From the NCBI GenBank assembly GCA_965200235.1, contig OZ241339.1, positions 558,001 to 622,000 on the forward strand: 64,000 nt of DNA, in the 5' to 3' direction. The stretch's first letter is position 1; each line of letters starts with the position of its first letter. The notes under the pieces are model-generated. The model searched no databases and was not told the origin of the DNA. It saw only the letters and a program-made list of their open reading frames with translations. Positions 8,294-16,176 of the stretch are shown one piece after another. Source of the DNA: Azotimanducus chitobiosivorans (GTDB lineage Bacteria > Pseudomonadota > Gammaproteobacteria > Pseudomonadales > Azotimanducaceae). The position numbers were made by a program, and so were the translations under genes.

Positions 8294-11200
8294 TCACTCT
8301 CGGATTCGGCCTATCTCGTCAACTCTTATGTGTCGAGCTCGCCAAGTCTTGAGCTTTGATGGGCTAGTCTGCAAAAGACGGAACGGGTCTTCCTTGCTCC
8401 TGCTCCTTGCGTCAACGTTGGCCTCATGATTTGGTGCCAGATACAGGCGCCCATCCCTAACAAACTTAACTATAGTCACCAGTAAACTGCCTTGTTCTGG
8501 GTGTGAAAGGTTGAGTGAATCTTTGGCTTGAAGCCGCATAACCCTTTTGGCAGCTGGGTGAGGCTTTTCAATCGTCACCCCTTGATGGGCTTCAAATGTA
8601 GATAATATATTTGAGATCCATTTGCCATTCGGCAATTCCCAAACTTCATAATAATGGTTGCTATCTGACTTGTAACCCTTGTATGCCTTACCGTCCTTGT
8701 CGCGAATTTTGATGACCTCGACGGGTTCCAATATCCGAACCTTTCGAATTCCCCGATATGTAACAGAGCTTCTTGCAAATTCAGCAAGTGCAGCGCCAGC
8801 CTCCTTCTTGTCCGATACGCCATGCAAAACACTACTGATCTCGTTCTTCAAGCGTTGATCTCTAATTTTCGCAATCCGGTTCTGCTTCTCAGCGAACTGT
8901 TCAATAGGCACCCGAAATACTACTTCCTTGCTCTCCTGCCCGATCAATCCGTATGCAGTCTCGTTGTGCAACTGCCCAGTGGTGCTGTCCCGCCCCCTCA
9001 ATCCTGACGCAGCGCCAATTCTTCCGTGGTCTGTCCGGTGGCTGACGACTATCTTGTTCACGGCTTCCCGCACATCGGCCCTGAATCCGTCCCACGGGGC
9101 AGGTGTTTTTCTTGCGGCATCTTCCGCTCCTTCAGTTTCCATCTGTCTTGCTGCATCGCTGATACGTTTCACGAGTGCCTGGTCGGTAGCCGCGATGACA
9201 GCCGCGTCAATCGCATGATGACGGTGGTCGGTTCGGTTCTTTTGATTTGCGGCTCCCGTATCTGCGTCAGTCAAAAGACTGTTGAGGCCCCAGTGTCGGC
9301 GCAGCATCTCAGTAAGCCTGCCGGGAACGACCCATACGTGCCGCTTGCCATCGGACGCATCATAGAGTGTGCTGAGGTAGGTATTCGCGATCCGGCTCAG
9401 GTACTGCGTATCTACAAGCGCACGATCGAGAAATTTCTCCTCATCCTTCCACTTGTCCATTGCGTCGTCAAGAAATCGCCAACGTTTGTTGCGTGGCAGA
9501 TTCTTCAAATTGGATTGGATCGCGTCCCATTTCGGAGTGCCGCCCCAAGCTTCCCAAGGCGTCAGATTACGTTTTTGGCGATTGAATTCCCGGATGCAAA
9601 TGGTTTTGTTCGCGGGACTAACGTCGAGCGTTCGCGAATAGGGCAAGATGTGGTCAACATCACAGCTTCCGTCGAAGAGCATCGTTGGTTCAATTTTCTC
9701 GCCGGAGTAAGGGCATCTTCGCGCCTTGCAATCCTCGGAGAGCTCTTCCCACATTCGAAGCAGCGCTCGATTCGCTCCATTGTTGGGCTGCCCTAATTCT
9801 TCAAGTTTCCTTCCGCGTTCTTCAGCGTCCTCGCGGCCTTTCTTGTTTCGCTTTTGAAATTGCTTCTTCTGTTCATCTGAGTGCTTAAGCTCGCGCGCGA
9901 CTTCAACGACAATTTCATCGGGTTTGCCATAGACCTTCGTGATCTTGTTGACCAGTCGGCGTAGCTGGTTCAGTCCAATATGTACGGTCGGATTCGTGAT
10001 TCGACCGAATCGGGTGATGTCGTCGTCTTTGGGATCTTGGGTGCCTGGAATAACGTGACGATCAAGGACTTCACCGTAATAGGGCAGTTCGGTTAGCCCT
10101 TCAAGGAGCCGATGGTCAGAATGGTGCCATCCACATTTCTCAACCGCTTGGCTATAGGTGATGACTTCTGCTTCAAGCTCTGCGAGTATTCGTCGCGTGG
10201 CGGTTAGCCCGATGCGCGTGTACCCCTCGGGCAAGTCTGCATTCATGACATTGCGAGCCTTTTCCTCTTCTAACTCCCAGTCCGTTACCAAGGTGGCGAG
10301 AATCTTTTGCTCGTCCTGCTCGTCTATCAGAAGGGAAATGACGCGCCATTGTTCCTCCCAGCTCATGTGTCGCCAACTTTCTCCCCATCTATTGGGATGT
10401 GACATCACAGCGAGCACTTGATCACAAGCAATACCATCGCGTGCCTCTGTTTCAAGATTGAAAGACTGCGACTGCTGCAAACCGATCTTTGAGTGAAGCT
10501 GTTTGAAGGACAGTTTCATGCTCGATTTGGACTTGGTCGGCTTCTTGAAATCGAGCGCGGTCAGGATTTTCGTTCGCTGAGAATGGATGAGCGCTCTATT
10601 CGGCTCTCCCGGCGTGGTAATCCGAAGATGGTTGGCAGTTTCCATCAGCGTTCGACGGGAAGCCAAGGGGTGCGCCTTGGGTAGCCTATCCTCGTCCAGG
10701 AACAGACAGCGACCAACTTTCGGCGGTTTAAGCTGTCTTTGGTGGAAGATGATTCGGTGCAGTTTCTCTCTCAGTTCGTCCGTGAGCAGCCGAGGATTAA
10801 AAGCCTGCTGCGCTCTCCAAATCGAGTCGAACTCTGCTTCCAGATGCTTGCGGTCTGGGTAAAATTCATAGCCCTCTTGGTCGGGCTCGTTCAAGCCTTG
10901 TAAGATTTGCATTCGGGTCCGCACAGGTGGCGTTTGATGCTGGACAATCGCAGAGTCTTGGCGCTTGTGCAGGAATTCTCCGTAGGTTCGCGCACCCGAC
11001 CTCGTCATCTCGTCTTCAAGGCGTTTGGTGCCTTGCTTGATTTTCCCTGCTTCGTTATCTTTGCCGTCAGTCTTGCGGTTCGATTTGAATCCTCTGCGCT
11101 GGTTGATGTGGAACAGCGCTCTCCCTAATTCATGGGGCTCGACCTCTTCGTCGAGCGCCTTGGCGCGAATCGAGTATGGGTCGAGCAGTGTGAGCCGTTT

Positions 11201-11488
11201 TCGTTCTTGCGGGTCTGGCGGCAGGAGACCCGATGCCACCAGTTCCCTTAGCAGCGCTTGGCGACGACGAAGATATCTGTCTCGTCGCCTACGCATTCCC
11301 CGTGCTAATCGCCTGTCAACAGCCAGCGAAGTCTTGGACTGCGGGTCTCGTCCATCGGAGAATATTCGGACACCACCATCTATAACGCGCTTGATCTGTC
11401 TGTCTTCTGTTTCCCAAAGCCACCAACCAATTGAGTTGGTTCCTATATCCAAGCCTAATCGAAGGCCGCGAGTCCTGCTCTTTGACAT
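8294..11488 (-). CDS. cas9: Compact type II-C Cas9 nuclease
   Basis: RNA-guided DNA endonuclease of 1064 residues, close in size to the small II-C enzymes and well below the roughly 1370 of Streptococcus pyogenes Cas9. RuvC-I is LGLDIGTNSIGW with D14; an arginine-rich bridge helix spans about 58-80 (RRLARGMRRRRDRYLRRRQ). RuvC-II is DEIVVEVARELK with E529. The HNH domain contains CPYSGEKI and DVDHILPYSRTLDVSPANK with H613. RuvC-III is TDHRHHAIDAAVIAA with H758 and D761. All catalytic residues are present, so the enzyme should cut both strands. Residues after about 830 form the wedge and PAM-interacting region, which gives no motif I can read for PAM. The start has a GAGG ribosome site five bases upstream. 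The gene looks less GC-rich than the flanking metabolic genes. Confidence 0.96.
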   Translation of the reverse strand: MSKSRTRGLRLGLDIGTNSIGWWLWETEDRQIKRVIDGGVRIFSDGRDPQSKTSLAVDRRLARGMRRRRDRYLRRRQALLRELVASGLLPPDPQERKRLTLLDPYSIRAKALDEEVEPHELGRALFHINQRRGFKSNRKTDGKDNEAGKIKQGTKRLEDEMTRSGARTYGEFLHKRQDSAIVQHQTPPVRTRMQILQGLNEPDQEGYEFYPDRKHLEAEFDSIWRAQQAFNPRLLTDELREKLHRIIFHQRQLKPPKVGRCLFLDEDRLPKAHPLASRRTLMETANHLRITTPGEPNRALIHSQRTKILTALDFKKPTKSKSSMKLSFKQLHSKIGLQQSQSFNLETEARDGIACDQVLAVMSHPNRWGESWRHMSWEEQWRVISLLIDEQDEQKILATLVTDWELEEEKARNVMNADLPEGYTRIGLTATRRILAELEAEVITYSQAVEKCGWHHSDHRLLEGLTELPYYGEVLDRHVIPGTQDPKDDDITRFGRITNPTVHIGLNQLRRLVNKITKVYGKPDEIVVEVARELKHSDEQKKQFQKRNKKGREDAEERGRKLEELGQPNNGANRALLRMWEELSEDCKARRCPYSGEKIEPTMLFDGSCDVDHILPYSRTLDVSPANKTICIREFNRQKRNLTPWEAWGGTPKWDAIQSNLKNLPRNKRWRFLDDAMDKWKDEEKFLDRALVDTQYLSRIANTYLSTLYDASDGKRHVWVVPGRLTEMLRRHWGLNSLLTDADTGAANQKNRTDHRHHAIDAAVIAATDQALVKRISDAARQMETEGAEDAARKTPAPWDGFRADVREAVNKIVVSHRTDHGRIGAASGLRGRDSTTGQLHNETAYGLIGQESKEVVFRVPIEQFAEKQNRIAKIRDQRLKNEISSVLHGVSDKKEAGAALAEFARSSVTYRGIRKVRILEPVEVIKIRDKDGKAYKGYKSDSNHYYEVWELPNGKWISNILSTFEAHQGVTIEKPHPAAKRVMRLQAKDSLNLSHPEQGSLLVTIVKFVRDGRLYLAPNHEANVDARSRSKEDPFRLLQTSPSKLKTWRARHIRVDEIGRIRE

Positions 11489-11495
11489 ATCCTCG

Positions 11496-11526
11496 TTGAC
11501 TCCTGTCGAGTATTTGGCGTTATACT
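11496..11526 (+). promoter_or_regulatory. Putative tracrRNA promoter
   Basis: TTGACT at 11496-11501 and TATACT at 11521-11526 are 19 bases apart (18 if TTATAC at 11520 is used). They point to a start near 11532, exactly where the anti-repeat begins. Read on the minus strand, the same bases give GTTAGTATAA, a plausible -10 for cas9. The two promoters would therefore overlap and face apart. Boxes are seen; activity is inferred. Confidence 0.55.
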
Positions 11527-11530
11527 AACC

Positions 11531-11610
11531 CCGATCAGAATTCGCGGTCGGGTGGTTAACAAGCCTAGACCAGCACCACATAGAAGCGCGGGCTACGGCC
11601 CGCGTTTCGC
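11531..11610 (+). ncRNA. tracrRNA of the type II-C system
   Basis: The segment 11531-11549 (CCGATCAGAATTCGCGGTC) is a perfect 19-base complement of the CRISPR repeat core, so it is the anti-repeat. After it come a partly complementary stretch GGTGGTTAAC that can pair with the repeat's GTT start, and the spacer TAGACCAGCACCACATAG. A strong hairpin follows: CGCGGGC (11587-11593) pairs with GCCCGCG (11598-11604), extended by A-T and G-T pairs and ending in TTT. That hairpin fits a final tracrRNA stem. The RNA would be about 80 bases, transcribed away from cas9. Strand choice rests on the promoter, the hairpin and agreement with the array orientation. The exact 3' end is uncertain because the T run is short. 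Confidence 0.85.
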
Positions 11611-11674
11611 TACCCTGATTAGTGTCCGTCGGTGACAACCAGCCCGTTTCGACCACCGTGATCACGAACAGCCA

Positions 11675-12170
11675 TCACGCAGCCATCGCAATCCTGCGTT
11701 TCCATATCGCCGCGGGCGTCCTTGGGTCATTTCGATCATAGGCGCCCAGCGCTTCAAGATACTGGTCTTTTTCTTCTGGCGTCCGGGTTGCTGTGTCCAT
11801 AATCGGCAGATCCATTCTGTGCAGCAGTTCAAACAAGAAAAGCCGTGTGACCCGGCCATTGAAGTCTTCAAAGGGGTCGATATAAAGAAAACGACCTTCG
11901 GCGAAGGCTAAGTCTCTTGCTGTCTGATCGGATTGTCCTGCGATCGGGCTCGCTAATCGGGTTTCGAGGTCAGCTAGCGAATTCGCGCATAAGAACCGGC
12001 ACGCGCCAGTGCGGCGGAGGGATATGAAAGCCAACTTGGACTTCTCTGACTCGCCATCGACCAGCGATGTCTGGCACGAGGTCTCCACAAATCTGCCGAT
12101 GCAACTCTAATAGAAGCTTCACGACCGGAAGTGCTGCAAAATTTCGCCGAGCTACATCGAGTTGCGCCAT
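11675..12170 (-). pseudogene. Frameshifted Fic-family protein
   Basis: Two minus-strand frames together make a Fic-domain protein. The first (from ATG at 12170) has LLLELHRQICGDLVPDIAGRW and VQVGFHIPPPHWRVPVLMREF, the usual Fic N-terminal region. It stops near 11983, and the frame one base away continues LADLETRL and then YIDPFEDFNGRVTRLFLFELL to 11675. A single indel around 11975-11990 therefore breaks the gene. The catalytic motif normally reads HPFxxxNGRxxR; here the His is Asp, so AMP transfer would be lost even without the frameshift. Fic enzymes AMPylate cellular targets and often act as toxins. The small frame at 12174-12353 ends four bases upstream and may be its partner. Confidence 0.75.
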
Positions 12171-12173
12171 GCG

Positions 12174-12353
12174 TTATGTGAGCCGTTGGCGAATCCACTC
12201 TTCGCCGACGGGCTCCCCTTCCAGTCCGGTTCCGCCATTGTTAGGCTCCCGCCTAGTTGCTTGATATTCCAAGAGCAGTGTATCCGATACCTGCGCGCTG
12301 GATGACCGACCGGCAGAGTGCACCAAGTTTGTGGTGGCTATCCACGCCAACAT
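12174..12353 (-). CDS. Small protein upstream of the Fic pseudogene (possible antitoxin)
   Basis: A 59-residue frame starting MLAWIATTNLVHSAGR and ending GEEWIRQRLT, whose stop lies three bases before the Fic start. Size and spacing match the small inhibitor that precedes many Fic toxins (FicA/VbhA type). I do not find a clean inhibitory motif (Ser/Thr-xxx-Glu-Gly/Asn); TGLEGE is only similar. A longer frame to 12485 exists but its first part looks unstructured. The function is unknown; the pairing is inferred from position only. Confidence 0.4.
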   Translation of the reverse strand: MLAWIATTNLVHSAGRSSSAQVSDTLLLEYQATRREPNNGGTGLEGEPVGEEWIRQRLT

Positions 12354-12426
12354 ACTCTTACTATTGATGCCGCGACTATAATATGGACGCGTTAGCAGCC
12401 CGAAGCGGTTTTCCAGAGACCACTCA

Positions 12427-12666
12427 ATGTCACTGCATACACGAGCAGCGCTGATGAAGCACTTCGGCATTCGAGAGCTTGACAAGCCGCCGTGTCCGGT
12501 GCGGTTTGCAGGTCCCGGCGAACTATCTCAAATCGAACGCGAAGAGCAGGCACAGGAACAAGCGAAAAACGACCGCCTTGTCGAGCAACACGGCGGCTAT
12601 CAGGCGCTATACGGCGATGCGACGAAGCGCCTTCCGCCTGTGAAAGACGAATGGATGTCGCGGTAG
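12427..12666 (+). CDS. Small hypothetical protein paired with a PIN protein
   Basis: A 79-residue protein, hydrophilic and rich in Glu and Gln in the middle (SQIEREEQAQEQAKNDRLVEQ), beginning MSLHTRAALMKHFGIRELDKPP. A Met at 12454 is an alternative start. Its 3' end overlaps the next gene by 16 bases in another frame, an arrangement typical of translationally coupled toxin-antitoxin genes. I do not recognise the family. Being upstream of, and shorter than, a PIN-domain protein, it could be the antitoxin, but no DNA-binding fold is evident. Confidence 0.5.
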   Translation: MSLHTRAALMKHFGIRELDKPPCPVRFAGPGELSQIEREEQAQEQAKNDRLVEQHGGYQALYGDATKRLPPVKDEWMSR

Positions 12667-13505
12667 ATACGAATCGGCTCGTGAGGCCGACACAGCGACG
12701 ATTCAATGCCGCTTGGATGGAATGCTCAGACGAGACGCTCAAGATATTGCCGCAAGTCGCAATTGAACTCACGCACGGGAAATATTTGGCTGATCTTGAG
12801 TTTTCGCTTGAGCAAGCACGACATGCACTCGCCAGTATCCGAAACAGGGGGGATCAGCACACCGCCTTCATTGTTGAATGCGATATCTGGTGGCTGAGAG
12901 AACTTCTTCGCAATGACTCGCCGTATGCGCTTCTCGAACTGACACCAGAAGAATACGAACAAAGCGCAGAGATACGACAGGCGTTTCCGGCAGATGCATT
13001 TCCGGCTGCACGTAAGCATGAGGTTGCATCTGACAGCGATGCCGTGATCGTCAGTCAAGGGATTGTGAAGCAACAGAATCTTTTGATCACGTCTGACAGC
13101 AATACGATCAAAGTCGGCCGGTTCAATGAGTGGCTACAGTCAAAAGGGAACGAATTGGGCGTTCGTGCCGCCCCTATTCTGTTTGTGCAGGATGACATCA
13201 TGCCTCAATTGTTTGCCGATAAAGAGCACGAATTACTGTGCATCGCATTGGCCGCCTCGTGGCCACATGATCGATATGCGGCAATCGAGATCATCCGCCA
13301 GCAATTTGATGGCCAGCTAAAGGCGATGCAAGGTGCCCTGCTGGAAAAAACAGCACGCACAATCAATGCGGCATGGCGCAAGGTCACCGACATCGAACAG
13401 CTACTGTCCTATGTGAGAGAGGCATACTTCCCACATAAAACACTTGCATCGGAAGCGAGACATCCCGGGTCGAGGGTCAGTAAGCGAGGGAGCATTGAGC
13501 AGTAG
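12651..13505 (+). CDS. PIN-like domain protein (putative ribonuclease)
   Basis: Protein of 284 residues. I take the ATG at 12651, which gives MDVAVDTNRL, the classical first strand of a PIN domain with its acidic residue; the longer frame from 12492 lies inside the preceding gene. Further acidic positions expected in PIN nucleases are visible in VAIELTHG, SDSDAVIVSQG and LLITSDSNTI. The C-terminal third (about 190-284) is helical and lacks a known motif. PIN domains are metal-dependent ribonucleases used by many toxins, but this protein is about twice the length of VapC and closer to the larger PIN-like families. It overlaps the small upstream frame, so the two are probably one module. Confidence 0.65.
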   Translation: MDVAVDTNRLVRPTQRRFNAAWMECSDETLKILPQVAIELTHGKYLADLEFSLEQARHALASIRNRGDQHTAFIVECDIWWLRELLRNDSPYALLELTPEEYEQSAEIRQAFPADAFPAARKHEVASDSDAVIVSQGIVKQQNLLITSDSNTIKVGRFNEWLQSKGNELGVRAAPILFVQDDIMPQLFADKEHELLCIALAASWPHDRYAAIEIIRQQFDGQLKAMQGALLEKTARTINAAWRKVTDIEQLLSYVREAYFPHKTLASEARHPGSRVSKRGSIEQ

Positions 13506-13646
13506 CCCTCAAAGAAACGAGGCTGATGTCGCAAAGCCCGTGCGCTACTTCCCAATCTTCAGCAGATTCAATTGCTGCGCCATCAACAGAACCCGTTGAA
13601 CCGACAGGATGCGCCAGAATGGCTCGCCCTTGTCCCCGTCCATCCA

Positions 13647-14624
13647 ATGGCCACCCTCGACAACATCTACCATCTCGCCCAAATCCTCAAATCGCGCCGC
13701 TATCCTGTCTCGGAAGCCACCCTCATGCAAGAACTTGAGTGTTCCCGCTCGACGCTCTTCCGCACCATCGAGACGCTTCGCGAACGCTTTGGCGCACCAA
13801 TCGAGAATAGGCGAGGGCAGGGCTATGTGTACGCCAAAGGCAACCAAGACTTCGAGCTTCCTGGCACGTGGTTCCGAGCGCAAGAGATCGAGGCGCTCTT
13901 GGTCATGGACAATCTCATCGCCCGCTTGCAGCCGGGTGTGCTCGATGATCGCGTGGCGGCGTTGCGGGAGAAACTCGCTGCATTGCTTGATAAGAGCACC
14001 GTCAAGCCGTCGCCGAAGTTTCCGCGCGAGCGTTTCCGAGTGCTCCCGTCGCATATCCGCGAGCTGCCAAGCAGGATATTTGAGTTGGTGGCGCAATCGC
14101 TGATCGAGCGTCGCCAGCTTCGCTTTCAATATCGGAATCGAGGTGACGGGGCGGAAGCGCTTCGCGAAACATCGCCTCAGCGCCTTGTCCACTACAAGGA
14201 CCATTGGTACTTGGATGCGTGGGATGAGCGCAAAGATGCCTTGCGGACCTTTGCGCTTGATCGAATGCGCGATGTGATCATCGCAAGCGAGTCTGCACGA
14301 GATGTGGACGCGGACATGCTTGACGACGCGCTGATGCAGGGCTACGGGCTTTTCTCTGGCGAAGCGAAAGAACATGCCGCTCTTGTTTTCTCGGCGGGTC
14401 GCGCCGAGTGGGTGTCGGAAGAGACGTGGCATCCTGGACAGCAAGGGCGCTTTTTGGACGATGGATGCTATGAGCTTGTTGTTCCGTATTCGGATTCCCG
14501 CGAACTCGTGGGTGAGATTCTGCGTCATGGTCAGCATGTTCGCGTCGAGTCGCCTGATGCGTTGGTGCGCGAAGTGAGCGAGGCACTTCAGGCGGCGTTA
14601 ATGCTGTATCAGCGCGATACGTGA
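13647..14624 (+). CDS. WYL-domain transcriptional regulator
   Basis: Regulator of 325 residues. The start used is the ATG at 13647 (MATLDNIYHLAQIL), just before the helix-turn-helix; the frame also opens upstream at 13572. Residues about 5-60 form a winged helix (ILKSRRYPVSEATLMQELEC, then SRSTLFRTIETLRERFGAPI). Residues about 145-215 are the WYL domain (IERRQLRFQYRN, QRLVHYKDHWYLDAWDE, RTFALDRM). The C-terminal part (about 235-315) resembles the WCX extension. WYL regulators of this build control several defence systems and are thought to sense nucleic-acid ligands. Its position between the PIN pair and the AAA nuclease genes suggests it controls one of them; which one cannot be read from the sequence. 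Confidence 0.85.
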   Translation: MATLDNIYHLAQILKSRRYPVSEATLMQELECSRSTLFRTIETLRERFGAPIENRRGQGYVYAKGNQDFELPGTWFRAQEIEALLVMDNLIARLQPGVLDDRVAALREKLAALLDKSTVKPSPKFPRERFRVLPSHIRELPSRIFELVAQSLIERRQLRFQYRNRGDGAEALRETSPQRLVHYKDHWYLDAWDERKDALRTFALDRMRDVIIASESARDVDADMLDDALMQGYGLFSGEAKEHAALVFSAGRAEWVSEETWHPGQQGRFLDDGCYELVVPYSDSRELVGEILRHGQHVRVESPDALVREVSEALQAALMLYQRDT

Positions 14625-14625
14625 A

Positions 14626-16176
14626 TCACGCTTCGGCGACTTCAAAGCCGACCACGCTCCGCGCCTCGCTGCTGAACTCAACGCCGACCAGATACACCTT
14701 GCCGTCCGCGCCCGCGTACTTGTCGGCGTAGCCCTTTTCGCGCAACTGCGCCATGGCCGAGCCTATCCCGGCCTGCTCGACCACCTTGAACTCGAACAGG
14801 AGCACATTGCTGCCGATGCGCACGCACATGTCGGCGCGGCCCTTGATGCTGCTGTCCTCGACGGTGATGTCGAGTCCGACGGCGGCGAAGTAGGAGTAGA
14901 AGACGCTGGCGTAGTAGCCTTCGTAGTTGGCGATGGCGTTGTTGCTGAGCCACTCCGAGGGGATGCTCGCGTAGAAGGCGCTGACCAGCGTTTCAAGTCC
15001 TTGGAAGTCCTCGGATATAAGCAGCGGCAGGAGCCTCGCGCGGTTGGCTTCACGGCCTGACTGGTTCTTGACCATCCAAGCGAGCAGATGCTCGTTGAGA
15101 CCTTGTCGGACTTCGCGGTTTGGGTAGCCGAGGCGGTAGAAGCGGGCGCCGCCGTGGTCCTCTTCGGCGGCGATGGTCAGATAGCCGGTTTGGAAGAGCA
15201 GAGCTTCCACCTCGATATCGTCAACGTCGAACTTCGACAGCAGGCTGTCGCCGGCGATCAGGCTGTCGAGGGCGAGCGACGGGACGCGACGCGACGTGAG
15301 GAGATCGACGAGGAAAGTCGGCGTGCCGGTCTCGAACCACCAGGGGCTGAACTCCCTGTTCTCCAGGAGCAGCAGGATGTCGAAGGGGTTGTAGACGCAA
15401 TCATCGCCCCGCCAGCAGTAGCCGTTGTACCAGTCGCGCACGCGCGCCCGGTCGAGTCCTGCCATCTCGGCGCCGAACACAGTGTCCAAGTCCGCCTCGG
15501 TGTAGCCACAAATAGTCGAATATCGCGGATTCAGCGTGAGGTCAAAGAGATGGTTCACGCCCGAGAACAGGCTCACCTTGGAAAACTTGCTCACGCCCGT
15601 GAGAAGGCAGAACTTGATGTCCGCATCCGAAGATTTGAGGGTGCCATACAGTCCGCGTAGGTAGTTTCTGTTCTCGATTGCCACTTCAGAAGACTGCAAC
15701 GCGTCAAGAATCGGCTTGTCGTACTCGTCCACGAGCACGACGGCTCGCTGTCCGCACTTTGCATGCAAGGCCTCGAGCAGATGCGCGAGGCGTTCCGCAG
15801 AAAACTGCTCGTCTCCGCAGTCGATTCCGAATGCCCGCCCCGCTTGCTCAAGCTGCCGCATCACCGTCTGATGCAGATAGCCGGGGGTCGTGAAGTCGCC
15901 GCGTCCGAAGTCGAGTTTCACCACCGGGAACGTGACCGACCAGTCCCAATGCTTGTGGATGGCCAGCCCTTGAAAGAGCCGCTCGTTGCCTTCGAACATT
16001 TCCTTGATGGTGTCGAGCAGGAGGCTCTTGCCGAAGCGGCGCGGCCGAGAGAGGAAATAGTGCTTCGCGCCTTCGATAAGATTTCGGATGTGTTCCGTTT
16101 TGTCAACGTAGTAATACCCGTCCTCTCGTATTTCGCGAAAGGTCTGAATGCCGATGGGGAGTTTGAGGCGGGTCAT
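14626..16176 (-). CDS. AAA-ATPase-like / PD-(D/E)XK nuclease-superfamily protein (copy 1)
   Basis: Protein of 516 residues with an N-terminal AAA-ATPase-like domain and a C-terminal PD-(D/E)XK domain. Walker A is RPRRFGKSLLLDTI near residue 45, and Walker B is AVVLVDEYDKPI near residue 145. The nuclease-like core is GRADMCVRIGSNVLLFEFK at about 445-465, with the Asp and the E-x-K triad intact. Members of this family are abundant in some bacteria, often in several copies, and their role is unsettled; defence or mobile-element functions are suspected. The start overlaps the stop of the second copy as ATGA. It converges on the WYL gene, with one base between stops. Confidence 0.85.
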   Translation of the reverse strand: MTRLKLPIGIQTFREIREDGYYYVDKTEHIRNLIEGAKHYFLSRPRRFGKSLLLDTIKEMFEGNERLFQGLAIHKHWDWSVTFPVVKLDFGRGDFTTPGYLHQTVMRQLEQAGRAFGIDCGDEQFSAERLAHLLEALHAKCGQRAVVLVDEYDKPILDALQSSEVAIENRNYLRGLYGTLKSSDADIKFCLLTGVSKFSKVSLFSGVNHLFDLTLNPRYSTICGYTEADLDTVFGAEMAGLDRARVRDWYNGYCWRGDDCVYNPFDILLLLENREFSPWWFETGTPTFLVDLLTSRRVPSLALDSLIAGDSLLSKFDVDDIEVEALLFQTGYLTIAAEEDHGGARFYRLGYPNREVRQGLNEHLLAWMVKNQSGREANRARLLPLLISEDFQGLETLVSAFYASIPSEWLSNNAIANYEGYYASVFYSYFAAVGLDITVEDSSIKGRADMCVRIGSNVLLFEFKVVEQAGIGSAMAQLREKGYADKYAGADGKVYLVGVEFSSEARSVVGFEVAEA

